Shown here piece by piece: positions 9,164 to 18,677 of a stretch of 32,077 nt of DNA. Every line of letters starts with the position of its first letter. Position 1 is the first letter of the stretch. Under the pieces are notes generated by a model. The model saw only the letters and a list, made by a program, of their open reading frames with translations. It ran no database searches and was not told where the DNA came from. Position numbers and translations under genes: made by a program. This DNA is from an uncultured Alphaproteobacteria bacterium (GTDB lineage: Bacteria > Pseudomonadota > Alphaproteobacteria > Rhizobiales > Beijerinckiaceae): positions 1 through 32,077 of the forward strand of contig CALMOK010000230.1 in NCBI GenBank assembly GCA_937871825.1, read 5' to 3'.

Positions 9164-10222
9164 ATGTCCACCTCGCCGGCCTTGGCCCTCATCGGATGCG
9201 GCGCCATCTCCGAATTGAGCTACCTCCCGGCCCTCGCGGCCAACAGGCAGTGGCGTGACGCCACCTGGCTGGTCGAACCCAATGCTCAGCGCGGGGACGC
9301 CCTGGCCAAGCGGTTCGGCTTTTCGCCGGAGCGGGTCGTGCCGCGGCACGAGAACCTGCCGGACGGGATCGCGCTGGCTATCAACGCGACCCCGAGCCAC
9401 CTTCATCGGCCCATCACGCTGGCCCTCGTTGAGCGCGGCATCAACGTCCTGGTCGAAAAGCCGTTCGCCGAAACCGCCGCCGACGCGCGAGCCATGATCG
9501 AGGCCGCCGCCACCGCCGGCTGCCTGCTTTCCGTTAACCAGTCCCGGCGGGCGGGGCCCACCAACGGGCTGATCCGCGAACTCGTGCGGAGCGGCAAGCT
9601 CGGCCAGATCACCCGCGTCGAATGGAGCGAGGGGCGGCCCTTCGACTGGCCGACCCAGTCGGGCTTCAACTTTCGCCGTCCGTGGCAGGGCCGGCCGCGC
9701 GGGGTGCTCCTCGATATCGGCGTCTATGTGATCGACCTCCTGTGCTGGTGGTTCGATGCGGCTCCCGTCATGGTCTCGGCCAGCCTTGACGATCAGGGAG
9801 GCCCCGAAGCAAGTGCGGCCGTGCAGCTGATGGTGGGCACCGCTGTAGTGGATATGCGGTTGAGCTATCTCGTCAAGCTCAGGAACGAGCTGCTGATCGA
9901 GGGCACCGAGGGCGCGATCCGGGCTTCAACCGCCGACTACGACCGTATCGAAATGCGCAGCGGCTCCTCGCCTTGGAAGGCCGTGACGGCGCGCGGCTCG
10001 ATTGACGGCATGGTGCAAACCACGCGGCTGGTCGCCAACATGCTGGGCGCCATCGCCAAGCGCGAACCCCTGCTGATCGAAGCCGCAAGCACGCTGCCGA
10101 CGCTCGATGTCATCGACGACATCTACGCGCGCGGCCACGCCCTGCTGTCCGACTGCTACGTTGATCATCTCGCGCAGGCCCGCTCGCTCGGGGAACAGGC
10201 GCGCGCGGAGGCCACCCCATGA
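9164..10222 (+). CDS. Gfo/Idh/MocA family oxidoreductase
   Basis: ALIGCGAISELSYLPAL; VLVEKPFAET; DIGVYVIDLLCWW. Confidence 0.9.
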   Translation: MSTSPALALIGCGAISELSYLPALAANRQWRDATWLVEPNAQRGDALAKRFGFSPERVVPRHENLPDGIALAINATPSHLHRPITLALVERGINVLVEKPFAETAADARAMIEAAATAGCLLSVNQSRRAGPTNGLIRELVRSGKLGQITRVEWSEGRPFDWPTQSGFNFRRPWQGRPRGVLLDIGVYVIDLLCWWFDAAPVMVSASLDDQGGPEASAAVQLMVGTAVVDMRLSYLVKLRNELLIEGTEGAIRASTADYDRIEMRSGSSPWKAVTARGSIDGMVQTTRLVANMLGAIAKREPLLIEAASTLPTLDVIDDIYARGHALLSDCYVDHLAQARSLGEQARAEATP

Positions 10223-11301
10223 ACTACGCCGCCAAGCCGATGAAGCCCCGTATCCTGGTCACCGGAGCCAATGGCTTTGTGGGCGGCTGGTTCGCGGAAG
10301 CCATCCATCTCGCGGGATGGGGCGAGGTTCGGGCCGGGCTGTCGCGCTGGTCGGGCGCGGCCCGCATCGCGCGTTTTCCCATCGAGCTGTGCCTGTGCGA
10401 CGTCATGGATCGCGCGTCGCTCGACGCGGCGCTCCTCGGGGTTGACGTGGTGATCCATTGCGCCCGCGGCCGGGCCGACGACAGCCCCGTCACCACCGAC
10501 GGCACCAAGCTGCTGCTCGACCGCGCCAGGGCGGCGGGCGTCCGCAAGGTCATCTTCATGAGCTCGGTGGCGGTTTGCGGCGATGCCGTCGGCGAGGTCG
10601 CCGAAACCACCACGCCGCCCGGCGAACTGACCGCCTATGGGGCCAGCAAGCGACAAGCCGAAGCGATCTGCGCCGATATGGCGGACGATGACATGCAGGT
10701 CGTGGCCCTCCGCCCGACCCTGATCTACGGTCCCTTCAGCGAGCAATGGAGCATGCCCTATATCCGGCGGCTGGTGTCCGGCCGCTGGAAGAGCCTCGAT
10801 CAGCGCGGTCTGGGCCGCTGCAACCTGGTTTACGTCGGCGATCTGGTCCATTTCGCCCGCCATCTCCTGTCGCGCGACACCGGGCCTTACGCGGTCTTCA
10901 ACGCGAACGGCCCGGAGATCCCGACCTGGAACGATTACATCGAGCGCTTCAACGAACTCCTCGGGCTCCCACCGCTGCAGCCGGCCGGGAGCATGAACGG
11001 GCTCGGCGTCCAGGTCATGATGCGGCGCCCTGTCCGCTTCGCCGGCAAATACATGCTCAACAACCATCGCGAGCTTCTGCTGGCGATGGCCAAGCGCAGC
11101 CCGACCCTCAAGGGGATCATGAAGCGCACCGAAGAGGACCTTCGGTTGAAGCCGAACGACGACGAACTTGAGCGGTTCTCGGTCGACGTCACCTACTCCA
11201 TGAAGGCTGCGGGCAACATCGGCTTCGTGCCGCCCACGGGCGTCGAGCGGGGCCTTGCCCTGACGGCAGGCTGGGCCCGCGACCTCGGCCTCGTGGCGTG
11301 A
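10219..11301 (+). CDS. NAD-dependent epimerase/dehydratase (extended SDR)
   Basis: ILVTGANGFVGGWFAEA; YGASKRQAEA (YxxxK); ATGA overlap with upstream gene. Confidence 0.9.
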   Translation: MNYAAKPMKPRILVTGANGFVGGWFAEAIHLAGWGEVRAGLSRWSGAARIARFPIELCLCDVMDRASLDAALLGVDVVIHCARGRADDSPVTTDGTKLLLDRARAAGVRKVIFMSSVAVCGDAVGEVAETTTPPGELTAYGASKRQAEAICADMADDDMQVVALRPTLIYGPFSEQWSMPYIRRLVSGRWKSLDQRGLGRCNLVYVGDLVHFARHLLSRDTGPYAVFNANGPEIPTWNDYIERFNELLGLPPLQPAGSMNGLGVQVMMRRPVRFAGKYMLNNHRELLLAMAKRSPTLKGIMKRTEEDLRLKPNDDELERFSVDVTYSMKAAGNIGFVPPTGVERGLALTAGWARDLGLVA

Positions 11302-12239
11302 TGAGGGCCATGGCGGGCGTGCTCGCATCCTTGATGCTGCTCGCTGTTGAACCCTCTGCACGGGCCACCGAGTTCGGCGTCTACCGGGGCCCGGGCTGCG
11401 ACGGGCGGGCCGCTCTGCCAGCCTTCGAGGCCTTCAGCGGGCGCAAGGTGGAGCGGACCGTCGACGCGCTGTCGCAGGAAACCTGGGCCTCGCTCGAATC
11501 CAGCATCGATTGGATCACGGGATGCTGGAAGGGCTCCGGCGTCAAGCTGACCCTGTCGGTTCCCATGATGCCGAAGTCTAATGGCGGCTCCTTGCAGGAC
11601 GGCGCGAAGGGCGAGCACGACGAGGTTTACCGTCATGTCGCGCGCGCGCTGGTGGCAAACGGCTACCCGGAAGCGACGGTGCGCATCGGTTGGGAGTTCA
11701 ATGGCGACTGGATGCCGTGGGCCGCCGCCAAGGACCCCGACGGTTATATCGCCTATTTCCGTCGCATCGTGGCCGTCATGCGCGGTGTCGAGGGTACCCG
11801 GTTCCAGTTCAACTGGTGCCCCAATCACCGCCGTCACGCCATCGACCCGACCCGGGCCTATCCCGGCGACGATGTGGTCGATGTGGTTGGGATGGACGTC
11901 TATGACGAGATCTGGTCGCCGCTTCACGCCGATGCCGACGAGCGATGGGCCTGGTATCTCGACCAGCCCTTCGGCCTGCGCTGGCACAAGGCCTTCGCGG
12001 CCGAGCACGGCAAGCCGATCGCCTATGACGAGTGGGGGACGGGGCTGCGACCCGACGGCCATGGCGCGGGGGACGATCCCGTGTTCATCGCCGGCATGGC
12101 GGCCTGGTTTGCCGACAGCCGTCCCCTGTATCAGAGCTACTGGGACAACCCGTCCCAGGAGTTCAATACCCAGCTTTCAAACAACCAGTTTCCCCATGCG
12201 GCGGCGATCTTCGCCAGCCGCTTCGGGTTGTCCCAATAA
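11301..12239 (+). CDS. Secreted GH26-like glycoside hydrolase
   Basis: Signal peptide; RIGWEFNGDWMPW (candidate acid/base Glu), IAYDEWG (candidate nucleophile Glu); TGATG overlap with upstream gene. Confidence 0.75.
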   Translation: MRAMAGVLASLMLLAVEPSARATEFGVYRGPGCDGRAALPAFEAFSGRKVERTVDALSQETWASLESSIDWITGCWKGSGVKLTLSVPMMPKSNGGSLQDGAKGEHDEVYRHVARALVANGYPEATVRIGWEFNGDWMPWAAAKDPDGYIAYFRRIVAVMRGVEGTRFQFNWCPNHRRHAIDPTRAYPGDDVVDVVGMDVYDEIWSPLHADADERWAWYLDQPFGLRWHKAFAAEHGKPIAYDEWGTGLRPDGHGAGDDPVFIAGMAAWFADSRPLYQSYWDNPSQEFNTQLSNNQFPHAAAIFASRFGLSQ

Positions 12240-12254
12240 TCCCGGATCCTTCGC

Positions 12255-13940
12255 ATGCTCGTCGACGATTCAGTTCTGGGCCAGGACCTCGGCCATTACG
12301 ACATTGTCGTTGTTGGCGCGGGCGCCGCGGGGCTGACGCTGGCGAAAGCCCTCGGTGATGCGAAACGACGCGTTCTCGTTCTTGAGGCAGGGGGGGTGAA
12401 AGAAACCCGTCTTGGCCGGGACAGCTATCAGGGCAAGGTCGCCGACACCACCTTCCACCATCCGCCGCTCGACACCTACAGGGTTCGGGCGCTGGGCGGG
12501 ACGAGCCGGATCTGGGGCGGCCGCTGCATTCCGTTTGACCGCATCGATTTCGAGGCGAGGCCCTGGGTCGAGCAGTCGGGCTGGCCGATTCCGTATGACG
12601 AGGTGGCGCGCTATCACGGGGCCGCCATGTTGGCCGCCGAGGCCGGCGTGGCCGAGGACGACCCCGCCACGGTGCTACCGGACGAGCCGCCCGAGCTTGT
12701 GCCGGGGCTCGACGGGCCCACCGTGAGGACTACCCTCGAACGGTTCAGCCGTCCCACCGACTTCTGGGGGCGCTATGGCGACCTTCTCACGAAATCGAGC
12801 GCCGTGCATGTGGTGCCCGGCGTCACCGTGACGTCGGTCCGCCTCACCGACAGCGGCAAGGCGGTCGATCATCTGGAGGTCGTCACGAAGGCGGACCGGC
12901 GGCACCGCGTTCGCGGACCGGTCTTCGTCCTGGCCGGCGGAGGGTTCGAGATCACCCGGCTTCTGCTCGCCTCGAACGACGTGAAACCGGCGGGCCTCGG
13001 CAATGGTGGTGACGCCCTCGGGCGCTATTACATGAGCCACCTTTGCACGACGGCGAGCGTCGCCACGCTGCGGCCCCGCGGGGGGCGCGTCATGTCGGAT
13101 TACGCGCGCGACCGGGAAGGCATCTATGTCCGTCGGCGTCTTTGGCTGACCGAGGAAGCGCAGCGCTCGCATCAGCTGTTGAACACCACCTTTCGCACGC
13201 ACCTGCCCGATCCCGGCGACCCGACCCATGGGGTCGCGATCCTGTCGGCCATGTTCCTGGCCAAGAGTTTCGTCCAGCGCGAATACGCCGCCAAGTTCAG
13301 CGAAGCGCCGGTGACGCCGGCCGGCTACGCGCGGCATCTCGGCAATGTTATCAGACAGCCCGCCAGCCTCGCCCGGTTCGGCCGTCGTTGGCTTCGCGAT
13401 CGCGTCCTGGCGGAGCGCAAGCTCCCCTCTGTGGCGCTTCCATCGACCGGGAACCGCTTCCATCTCGAATTCCACGCGGAACAATCGCCCAATCCTTCAA
13501 GCCGGATGACCCTCGCGCATGAACGCGACCGGACCGGGATGCCTCGGCTCCATGTCGATTGGCGGCCGACCGAGGCCGATATCGAGAGCGTCCGGCGCGC
13601 CCACGTGGTCCTGGGCCGCACGCTCGAGGAAACGGGAACGGGCACGCTTGCCTTTGACTCGGATGCCCTTGCCGACCGTATCCGCCGGGTCGGCGTGGTT
13701 GGAGGCCACCATATCGGGACGACGCGCATGTCCGCTGGGGAAGCCGGAGGGGTCGTCGACACGGAATGCCGCGTGTACGGCCTCGACAATCTCTACGTCG
13801 CGAGCGCGTCCGTGCTGCCGACCTCCGGCCAGGCCAACCCGACCCTGACGGTCCTGGCGCTCGCGCTGCGCCTGGCCGATCACCTTGCTGGCCGGAAGGT
13901 CCGCCGCCCCGAACTGACCACCGCCCCCCAGGCGGCCTGA
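12255..13940 (+). CDS. GMC family FAD-dependent oxidoreductase
   Basis: YDIVVVGAGAAGLTLAKAL; LGGTSRIWGGRC; C-terminal GGHHIGTTRMS...NLYVASASVLPTSGQANPTLT. Confidence 0.92.
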   Translation: MLVDDSVLGQDLGHYDIVVVGAGAAGLTLAKALGDAKRRVLVLEAGGVKETRLGRDSYQGKVADTTFHHPPLDTYRVRALGGTSRIWGGRCIPFDRIDFEARPWVEQSGWPIPYDEVARYHGAAMLAAEAGVAEDDPATVLPDEPPELVPGLDGPTVRTTLERFSRPTDFWGRYGDLLTKSSAVHVVPGVTVTSVRLTDSGKAVDHLEVVTKADRRHRVRGPVFVLAGGGFEITRLLLASNDVKPAGLGNGGDALGRYYMSHLCTTASVATLRPRGGRVMSDYARDREGIYVRRRLWLTEEAQRSHQLLNTTFRTHLPDPGDPTHGVAILSAMFLAKSFVQREYAAKFSEAPVTPAGYARHLGNVIRQPASLARFGRRWLRDRVLAERKLPSVALPSTGNRFHLEFHAEQSPNPSSRMTLAHERDRTGMPRLHVDWRPTEADIESVRRAHVVLGRTLEETGTGTLAFDSDALADRIRRVGVVGGHHIGTTRMSAGEAGGVVDTECRVYGLDNLYVASASVLPTSGQANPTLTVLALALRLADHLAGRKVRRPELTTAPQAA

Positions 13941-13971
13941 AGTTCGGGCGGCGACGCTGGAGGTTTTCGCC

Positions 13972-14874
13972 ATGCAGACGCATGTGTCCGACAAACGCCT
14001 GTCCAAGCTCGGTTTCGGCTGCGGGCGGATCGGCTCCTTCAACAACCCCATGTCGTCGCGGGACACGCAGCGACTGCTGGAGCACGCACTCGAGATCGGC
14101 GTCACGCTGTTCGACACGGCCGACATTTACGGGCAGGGCGACAGCGAGCGGATGGTGGGACGCGTGCTGCGCGGCCGAGCCGACACGGCTTTCGTGGTCA
14201 CCAAGGTCGGCCAGACCTTTTCAACCGCCATGCGGGTTCTGCGGCCCTTCAAGCCGCTTCTCAAGCCTTTGATCAATCGCTCGGCGACCGCACGCGCCAA
14301 GGTTTCGGGCCAGCGCGGCGGCGCCATGGCGACCGACCTGTCGCCCGCCTATGTCGCCAAAGCGATCGATCGCTCCTTGTCGAGGCTCGGGCTGGAGACG
14401 ATCGACGCGCTGCTCCTCCACAGCCCGCGCGCCGAAGACATCCTGGTTCCAGCGCTCGACGCCGTGTTCGAGAAGGCCCGCAAGGGGGGGAAGATCCGGC
14501 ATTTCGGGGTCGCGTGCGACGATGTCGCTTGCGTGGAGGCGGCCTTGCGGTTTCCCGACCTTGGCTTCCTGGAAGTCGCCCCGCCGGTTCTGGACGCCGC
14601 CTCCGGCCTCATCGGTGAGGCCGTCCTCAAGCGGGGCATCAAGGTTCTGGTGCGAGAAGCCATCCGGTTTCGTGGTGCTGCGTCACCGGGCGCGATGGTG
14701 AGCGGCTTGGCGGCGCGAAGCGACGTCGCATCGGTCGTGGTCGGCACGACCTCGGCGAGCCATCTCGATGACCTCGTTCACGCGACCCGCCAGGGTGTGG
14801 GAGGATCTTCGTCCGGTTTTCTCGTCCGATCAGTGCGGCGCTCGCCTTTGCCGGACGTAACCCAGCCGGGCTAG
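13972..14874 (+). CDS. Aldo/keto reductase
   Basis: LGFGCGRIG...LFDTADIYGQGDSERMVGRVL...IDALLLHSPRAED. Confidence 0.92.
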   Translation: MQTHVSDKRLSKLGFGCGRIGSFNNPMSSRDTQRLLEHALEIGVTLFDTADIYGQGDSERMVGRVLRGRADTAFVVTKVGQTFSTAMRVLRPFKPLLKPLINRSATARAKVSGQRGGAMATDLSPAYVAKAIDRSLSRLGLETIDALLLHSPRAEDILVPALDAVFEKARKGGKIRHFGVACDDVACVEAALRFPDLGFLEVAPPVLDAASGLIGEAVLKRGIKVLVREAIRFRGAASPGAMVSGLAARSDVASVVVGTTSASHLDDLVHATRQGVGGSSSGFLVRSVRRSPLPDVTQPG

Positions 14875-15182
14875 ATGGTGGTTGTCTTGCTGGGAAGCGC
14901 CTGGCCGCGCTTGCCGGCATCGACGGCACGATGCGCCCGCTCCTTGCCCCATCGGGCTCGTCCGACCCTCAGCCTGGCACCGACCAGGAATGCCGCTTGC
15001 GAGACCACCATGGCGACGGCTCCCGTGGCGATCACCCGTCCGAGCCCCCATCCCATCCGGTTGGCCGAAACGCCTCCCACCAACGCCAGCAGGGGCGACG
15101 TCAGAATCACGGCCATGAACGAGTAGAACCGTCCGCAAACGATCCCCACAGTCACGGCTCCAAGTATCAGGATCGGAAGCAT
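14871..15182 (-). CDS. Small hydrophobic membrane protein, unknown function
   Basis: MLPILILGAVTVGIVCGRFYSFMAVILTSPLLALVGG..., hydrophobic helices, convergent with upstream gene. Confidence 0.55.
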   Translation of the reverse strand: MLPILILGAVTVGIVCGRFYSFMAVILTSPLLALVGGVSANRMGWGLGRVIATGAVAMVVSQAAFLVGARLRVGRARWGKERAHRAVDAGKRGQALPSKTTTI

Positions 15183-15513
15183 ACCCTCTCCGGTCTCATC
15201 GCATCGTAATTCTGCCGGTATTCTGCGCCGATTGCCTCAGATTGCATAGTCGCGTTGGGGACGCGGAGCGATGTCGCGCAATCTCCACGCAAGCTTCGCC
15301 TGATCGGCTCCCATTGACGCGATGCAACATTTCAGCATAACAAATTTAATTAACAACGATTTTCAGACCTGATCAAACGGGTTGATCAACGATCGATTGC
15401 GATAGTCCCGCTCGGCTGTGCGCGTTCAGGTTGTGGGGCCGGCTTCGCCCTGTCTGTCACTGAACGGCCCGACCAGCGTGTGGCCTCGGCGTCGTGTTCA
15501 TGAAGCATCATTG

Positions 15514-16209
15514 ATGAAAAAACGGTTACAAGGTCGTCCCACGAAGGATCAACAAGGCGAGGGTGGGCGAGAACGCCTGCTTGCCGGCCTGTTGACGCTG
15601 GTGCGGACGAAGCCTGCCTTGGTCAATCAGCGCACCGAGGTGGCGCGCGCGGCCGGTGTCACGCCCTCCTTGGTGTGTTATTATTTTCCGGACCACATGG
15701 AGATGATCGAGGCTGCAACGAAGCCCGTCGTTGAACGGTACATGCGGGCGCTGATGGCGATCCTGGAATCGACCGCCAGCAACGATGACAAGCTGCGGTC
15801 CGTCGTTCTGTTATTGATCGAGACGCATTCGCTGGAGCCTAATGTCGTCGATTGCTACATCGATGTCGTCCGGCGCAAGACGAATGGCCACGAACAGGTC
15901 GAACATCTCCTTCAAGGCTACCAAGCCTTGATGACCTTCTTCGGAACAGCGGAATTCTCCGAATTCGCCGTTTCCGCAGAGCCGGGTTTTCTTGTTTTCG
16001 CTCTTTGGGGCATGTGTCGCGGGGTTGCGCAAGACGCCGCCCTTCCCGTGACGTTCGAGGGAAGCTCGGCCAACAAGGAACAGCTTGTCGACCGGGTTCT
16101 GAAGCTGTTCGGAAATCGGCCTTCACCCGATCCCGCAGGGCAAGTCGCCGATCACCATGGAGCGATGGAGACGGGTCAGCTCAGGCACCGAGGCTTCCCC
16201 GTGTTGTAG
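15514..16209 (+). CDS. TetR-like transcriptional regulator
   Basis: MKKRLQGRPTKDQQGEGGRERLLAGLL...AGVTPSLVCYYFPDHMEMIEA N-terminal HTH. Confidence 0.8.
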   Translation: MKKRLQGRPTKDQQGEGGRERLLAGLLTLVRTKPALVNQRTEVARAAGVTPSLVCYYFPDHMEMIEAATKPVVERYMRALMAILESTASNDDKLRSVVLLLIETHSLEPNVVDCYIDVVRRKTNGHEQVEHLLQGYQALMTFFGTAEFSEFAVSAEPGFLVFALWGMCRGVAQDAALPVTFEGSSANKEQLVDRVLKLFGNRPSPDPAGQVADHHGAMETGQLRHRGFPVL

Positions 16210-16558
16210 CCTCGTCGTCGTCAGGATTGGGATGGCTTGCGAAACCACGCCGTCGCGGCACAACTATACCGACGCGGCGGTGGGGAGCATGCTATTCCTT
16301 CAAACGCCAATCTGATGATTGCGGCGTGGGGATGCCAACGGTTGTCGGGGGGCCGGCCTTGCCAGCGCTCATTATTGGGCTACCCTGCACGCGATCCGAC
16401 GTGGTGCGCCATGTCGGCGGCGAACCACGGTGGAACCACTCGGCTTCAGCTTTGGCGGGCAACCGCCAGCCGCCTGATCGCCTTCGATGGTCGTACCATT
16501 TTCATGACGGCGCGGGTCGATCAGGCCCGCACCCAGCATCCAGCTTAATGGGACATCA

Positions 16559-16963
16559 ATGCACGTACCTCAAAACACGACGGTCGTCGTCGCTGACGGC
16601 CGCAAGGTGAGCTTCTACCAGAACACCGACACGGGTGGCGGCATCACGCTCAAAGCCCTCCCCTCCATTCATCCGGAGGCAGAAAGCGGCGGGTCGGGCC
16701 ATCATCACCATGACAGCTCCGCCAACCCCTCGCACGGACAGACCGAGAAGGACGATTTCGCCGCCGGCGTCGCCTCCCTTCTTGGCGGCCAGGTGCAGAG
16801 CGGCGGCATCCAGCACCTGATCGTGATCGCTGCCCCGAAAACCTTGGGCGAACTTCGCAAACATTACAGCAAGCCCGTGTTGGCCGCGTTGACGGGCGAG
16901 ATCGCCAAGGACCTGGCCGGGCATTCGATCAAGGAGATCGAGAAAGCCATCTCGGCAGGCTGA
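16559..16963 (+). CDS. Host attachment family protein (Host_attach / BaeRF-like)
   Basis: VVVADGRKVSFYQN..., HLIVIAAPKTLGELRKHYSKPVLAALTGEIAKDLAGHSIKEIEKAI, resembling the family C-terminus. Confidence 0.75.
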   Translation: MHVPQNTTVVVADGRKVSFYQNTDTGGGITLKALPSIHPEAESGGSGHHHHDSSANPSHGQTEKDDFAAGVASLLGGQVQSGGIQHLIVIAAPKTLGELRKHYSKPVLAALTGEIAKDLAGHSIKEIEKAISAG

Positions 16964-17197
16964 GTTTTTCCAGTAACGCGCTGGTTCCAGCGACAAGGGC
17001 GCGAAAAGGTTTCGAAGGGTGTGCCGGGTCGACACAGGCGATAAGTGAAGCCAACACCTCACTTCCGGTGATGGCGCCTCGCCCGAGACAGACTTGCCGG
17101 CAGCCGTCGATCGTCGCCGAAACTGCTTGAAGCGCACTGCTTTCGGCGTGAACTTCCATTTCGGGATGAGCGTCGGATGTGCGGGGAAGAGTAGGTC

Positions 17198-18334
17198 ATG
17201 AAACCATTCGAGGTCGCCTGGACCCAGGCGCAGTTCACGCCCGTGCGCGAAGCGATCCGACGTTACCGCTTCCCCCCTCAGCCGGAAGGAGCAGGCTGGT
17301 CCTGTGGCTGCGACCCCGCCTTTCTTCGCGAGCTTTGCGCTGCCTGGGAGCGTTTCGACGTGGAGGCCGCCGCGGCCGAGCTCAACCGCTTCCCCCAGGT
17401 GCTCGCCCGCTTTGATGGGCTCGACATTCATGCCGTGCACGTCGTGGGGGAGGCGCAGGGACGCCGGCCATTGCTTCTGGTCCACGGCTGGCCCGGCTCG
17501 ACCTATGAGTTCTGGCGGGTGATCGAACCCCTGGCCTTCCCGTCGCGCCATGGCGGCAGGGCCGAGGACGCTTTCGACCTCGTGATCCCCTCCCTGCCAG
17601 GCTACGGGTTTTCCGGCAAGCCGACGAAGCCCGTGGGTGCTCGCACGGCGGCGGCCCTGTTCCAGCGGCTGATGGCGGAGCTCGGCTACCCCGCCTATCG
17701 CGCGCAGGGTGGCGACTGGGGCGCGGGGGTGATTGCCTGGGCGGCGCTCGACTATCCCGAGAGCGTGCAGGCGATCCACCTTAACTATCTGCTGGTGGGA
17801 CCCGATGCTTCGCCCGAGACGGAGGAGGAAAAGCGTTGGAAGGCGGCGTTCGAGGCGACGCAGAAGGAACTCGGTGCCTATGCCCAGCTTCAGGGCACCA
17901 AGCCCCAATCCCTCGCCTATGCGATGGTCGACAACCCCGTGGCCCAGGCGGCCTGGCTCGTCGAGCGCTTCCACGACTGGGCCGACCTCCGCCATCGCTC
18001 CTTCACCGAAGTCTTCTCGATCCCACAGTTCCTCACCGACGTCATGATCTACGTGATGAACGAAGCGTTCGTGACCGCCACCTGGTTTTACGCCGGCGCG
18101 TCGGTGGAGCAGGTCCGGACCATGCCGGCGGGCCGCCGTGTCACCGTCCCGACTGCGTTCACGGCCTACCCCGACCCCCGCTCCCCCTCGCCGCCGCGCT
18201 CATGGCTGGAGCGAGGCTACAATCTCACCCGTTGGCGAAACCAGCCTCGCGGCGGACATTTCGCCGCCATGGAAGTACCGGACTTGTTTGTTGAAGATCT
18301 GCAAGACTGGGGACGAGGCGAGGATCGTGGTTGA
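17198..18334 (+). CDS. Epoxide hydrolase (EHN N-terminal domain plus alpha/beta hydrolase)
   Basis: PLLLVHGWPGSTYEFWRVIEPL; AQGGDWGAGVIAW (nucleophile Asp). Confidence 0.92.
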   Translation: MKPFEVAWTQAQFTPVREAIRRYRFPPQPEGAGWSCGCDPAFLRELCAAWERFDVEAAAAELNRFPQVLARFDGLDIHAVHVVGEAQGRRPLLLVHGWPGSTYEFWRVIEPLAFPSRHGGRAEDAFDLVIPSLPGYGFSGKPTKPVGARTAAALFQRLMAELGYPAYRAQGGDWGAGVIAWAALDYPESVQAIHLNYLLVGPDASPETEEEKRWKAAFEATQKELGAYAQLQGTKPQSLAYAMVDNPVAQAAWLVERFHDWADLRHRSFTEVFSIPQFLTDVMIYVMNEAFVTATWFYAGASVEQVRTMPAGRRVTVPTAFTAYPDPRSPSPPRSWLERGYNLTRWRNQPRGGHFAAMEVPDLFVEDLQDWGRGEDRG

Positions 18335-18602
18335 TCTGTCCAGCGATGCGTCTTTGCGAGTCGACCGTGCGGTCCTCGCCGGTCGCTCGAAGCGGACCGG
18401 CATGGCGGACGACCTCGACTGTCCATTCCGGCAGTGTTTCTCCTTCCTTTGAAGTGATTCGCTCCGACCTATGGCTTCCAAGCCAAGGCGAAGGCGGACG
18501 AGATGCCGAAGGATCCCATAAACCTGAAGAGGTCGTGGCCAAGGAAGGCCGCGAAATTCGTTCGTCGGCACGACGCCATCCAGGTCAAGCCATGCAGAAA
18601 CG

Positions 18603-18637
18603 TTGACAGGACCGGTTTAACGATTTACTAAATCGTT
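18603..18637 (+). promoter_or_regulatory. lacI-family gene promoter with overlapping 19-bp palindromic operator
   Basis: TTGACA (18603-18608), 17-nt spacer, TACTAA; AACGATTTA-C-TAAATCGTT perfect inverted repeat at 18619-18637. Confidence 0.6.
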
Positions 18638-18677
18638 TTAATGATGCCGTCGGAAGTGTCAGACCGGAGGTCGCGCG

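Noticed and set aside
7492-9207. 571-aa minus-strand ORF opposite the Wzz/BY-kinase-like gene
   Set aside because: Antisense shadow ORF with no recognisable domain; the plus strand has clear Wzz and P-loop motifs.
10165-11361. 398-aa minus-strand ORF opposite the epimerase gene
   Set aside because: No family motifs; the plus strand has SDR TGANGFVG and YxxxK.
14856-14881. GTAACC at the end of the aldo/keto reductase as a further SigF promoter
   Set aside because: The tetramer 16 nt downstream is TGGT, not CGAA.
16237-16548. 103-aa plus-strand ORF before the host-attachment gene
   Set aside because: No recognisable motif and no convincing RBS; region treated as intergenic.
16978-16991. Small hairpin CGCTGG-TT-CCAGCG after the host-attachment gene as a terminator
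   Set aside because: Short stem and no downstream T-tract on either strand.
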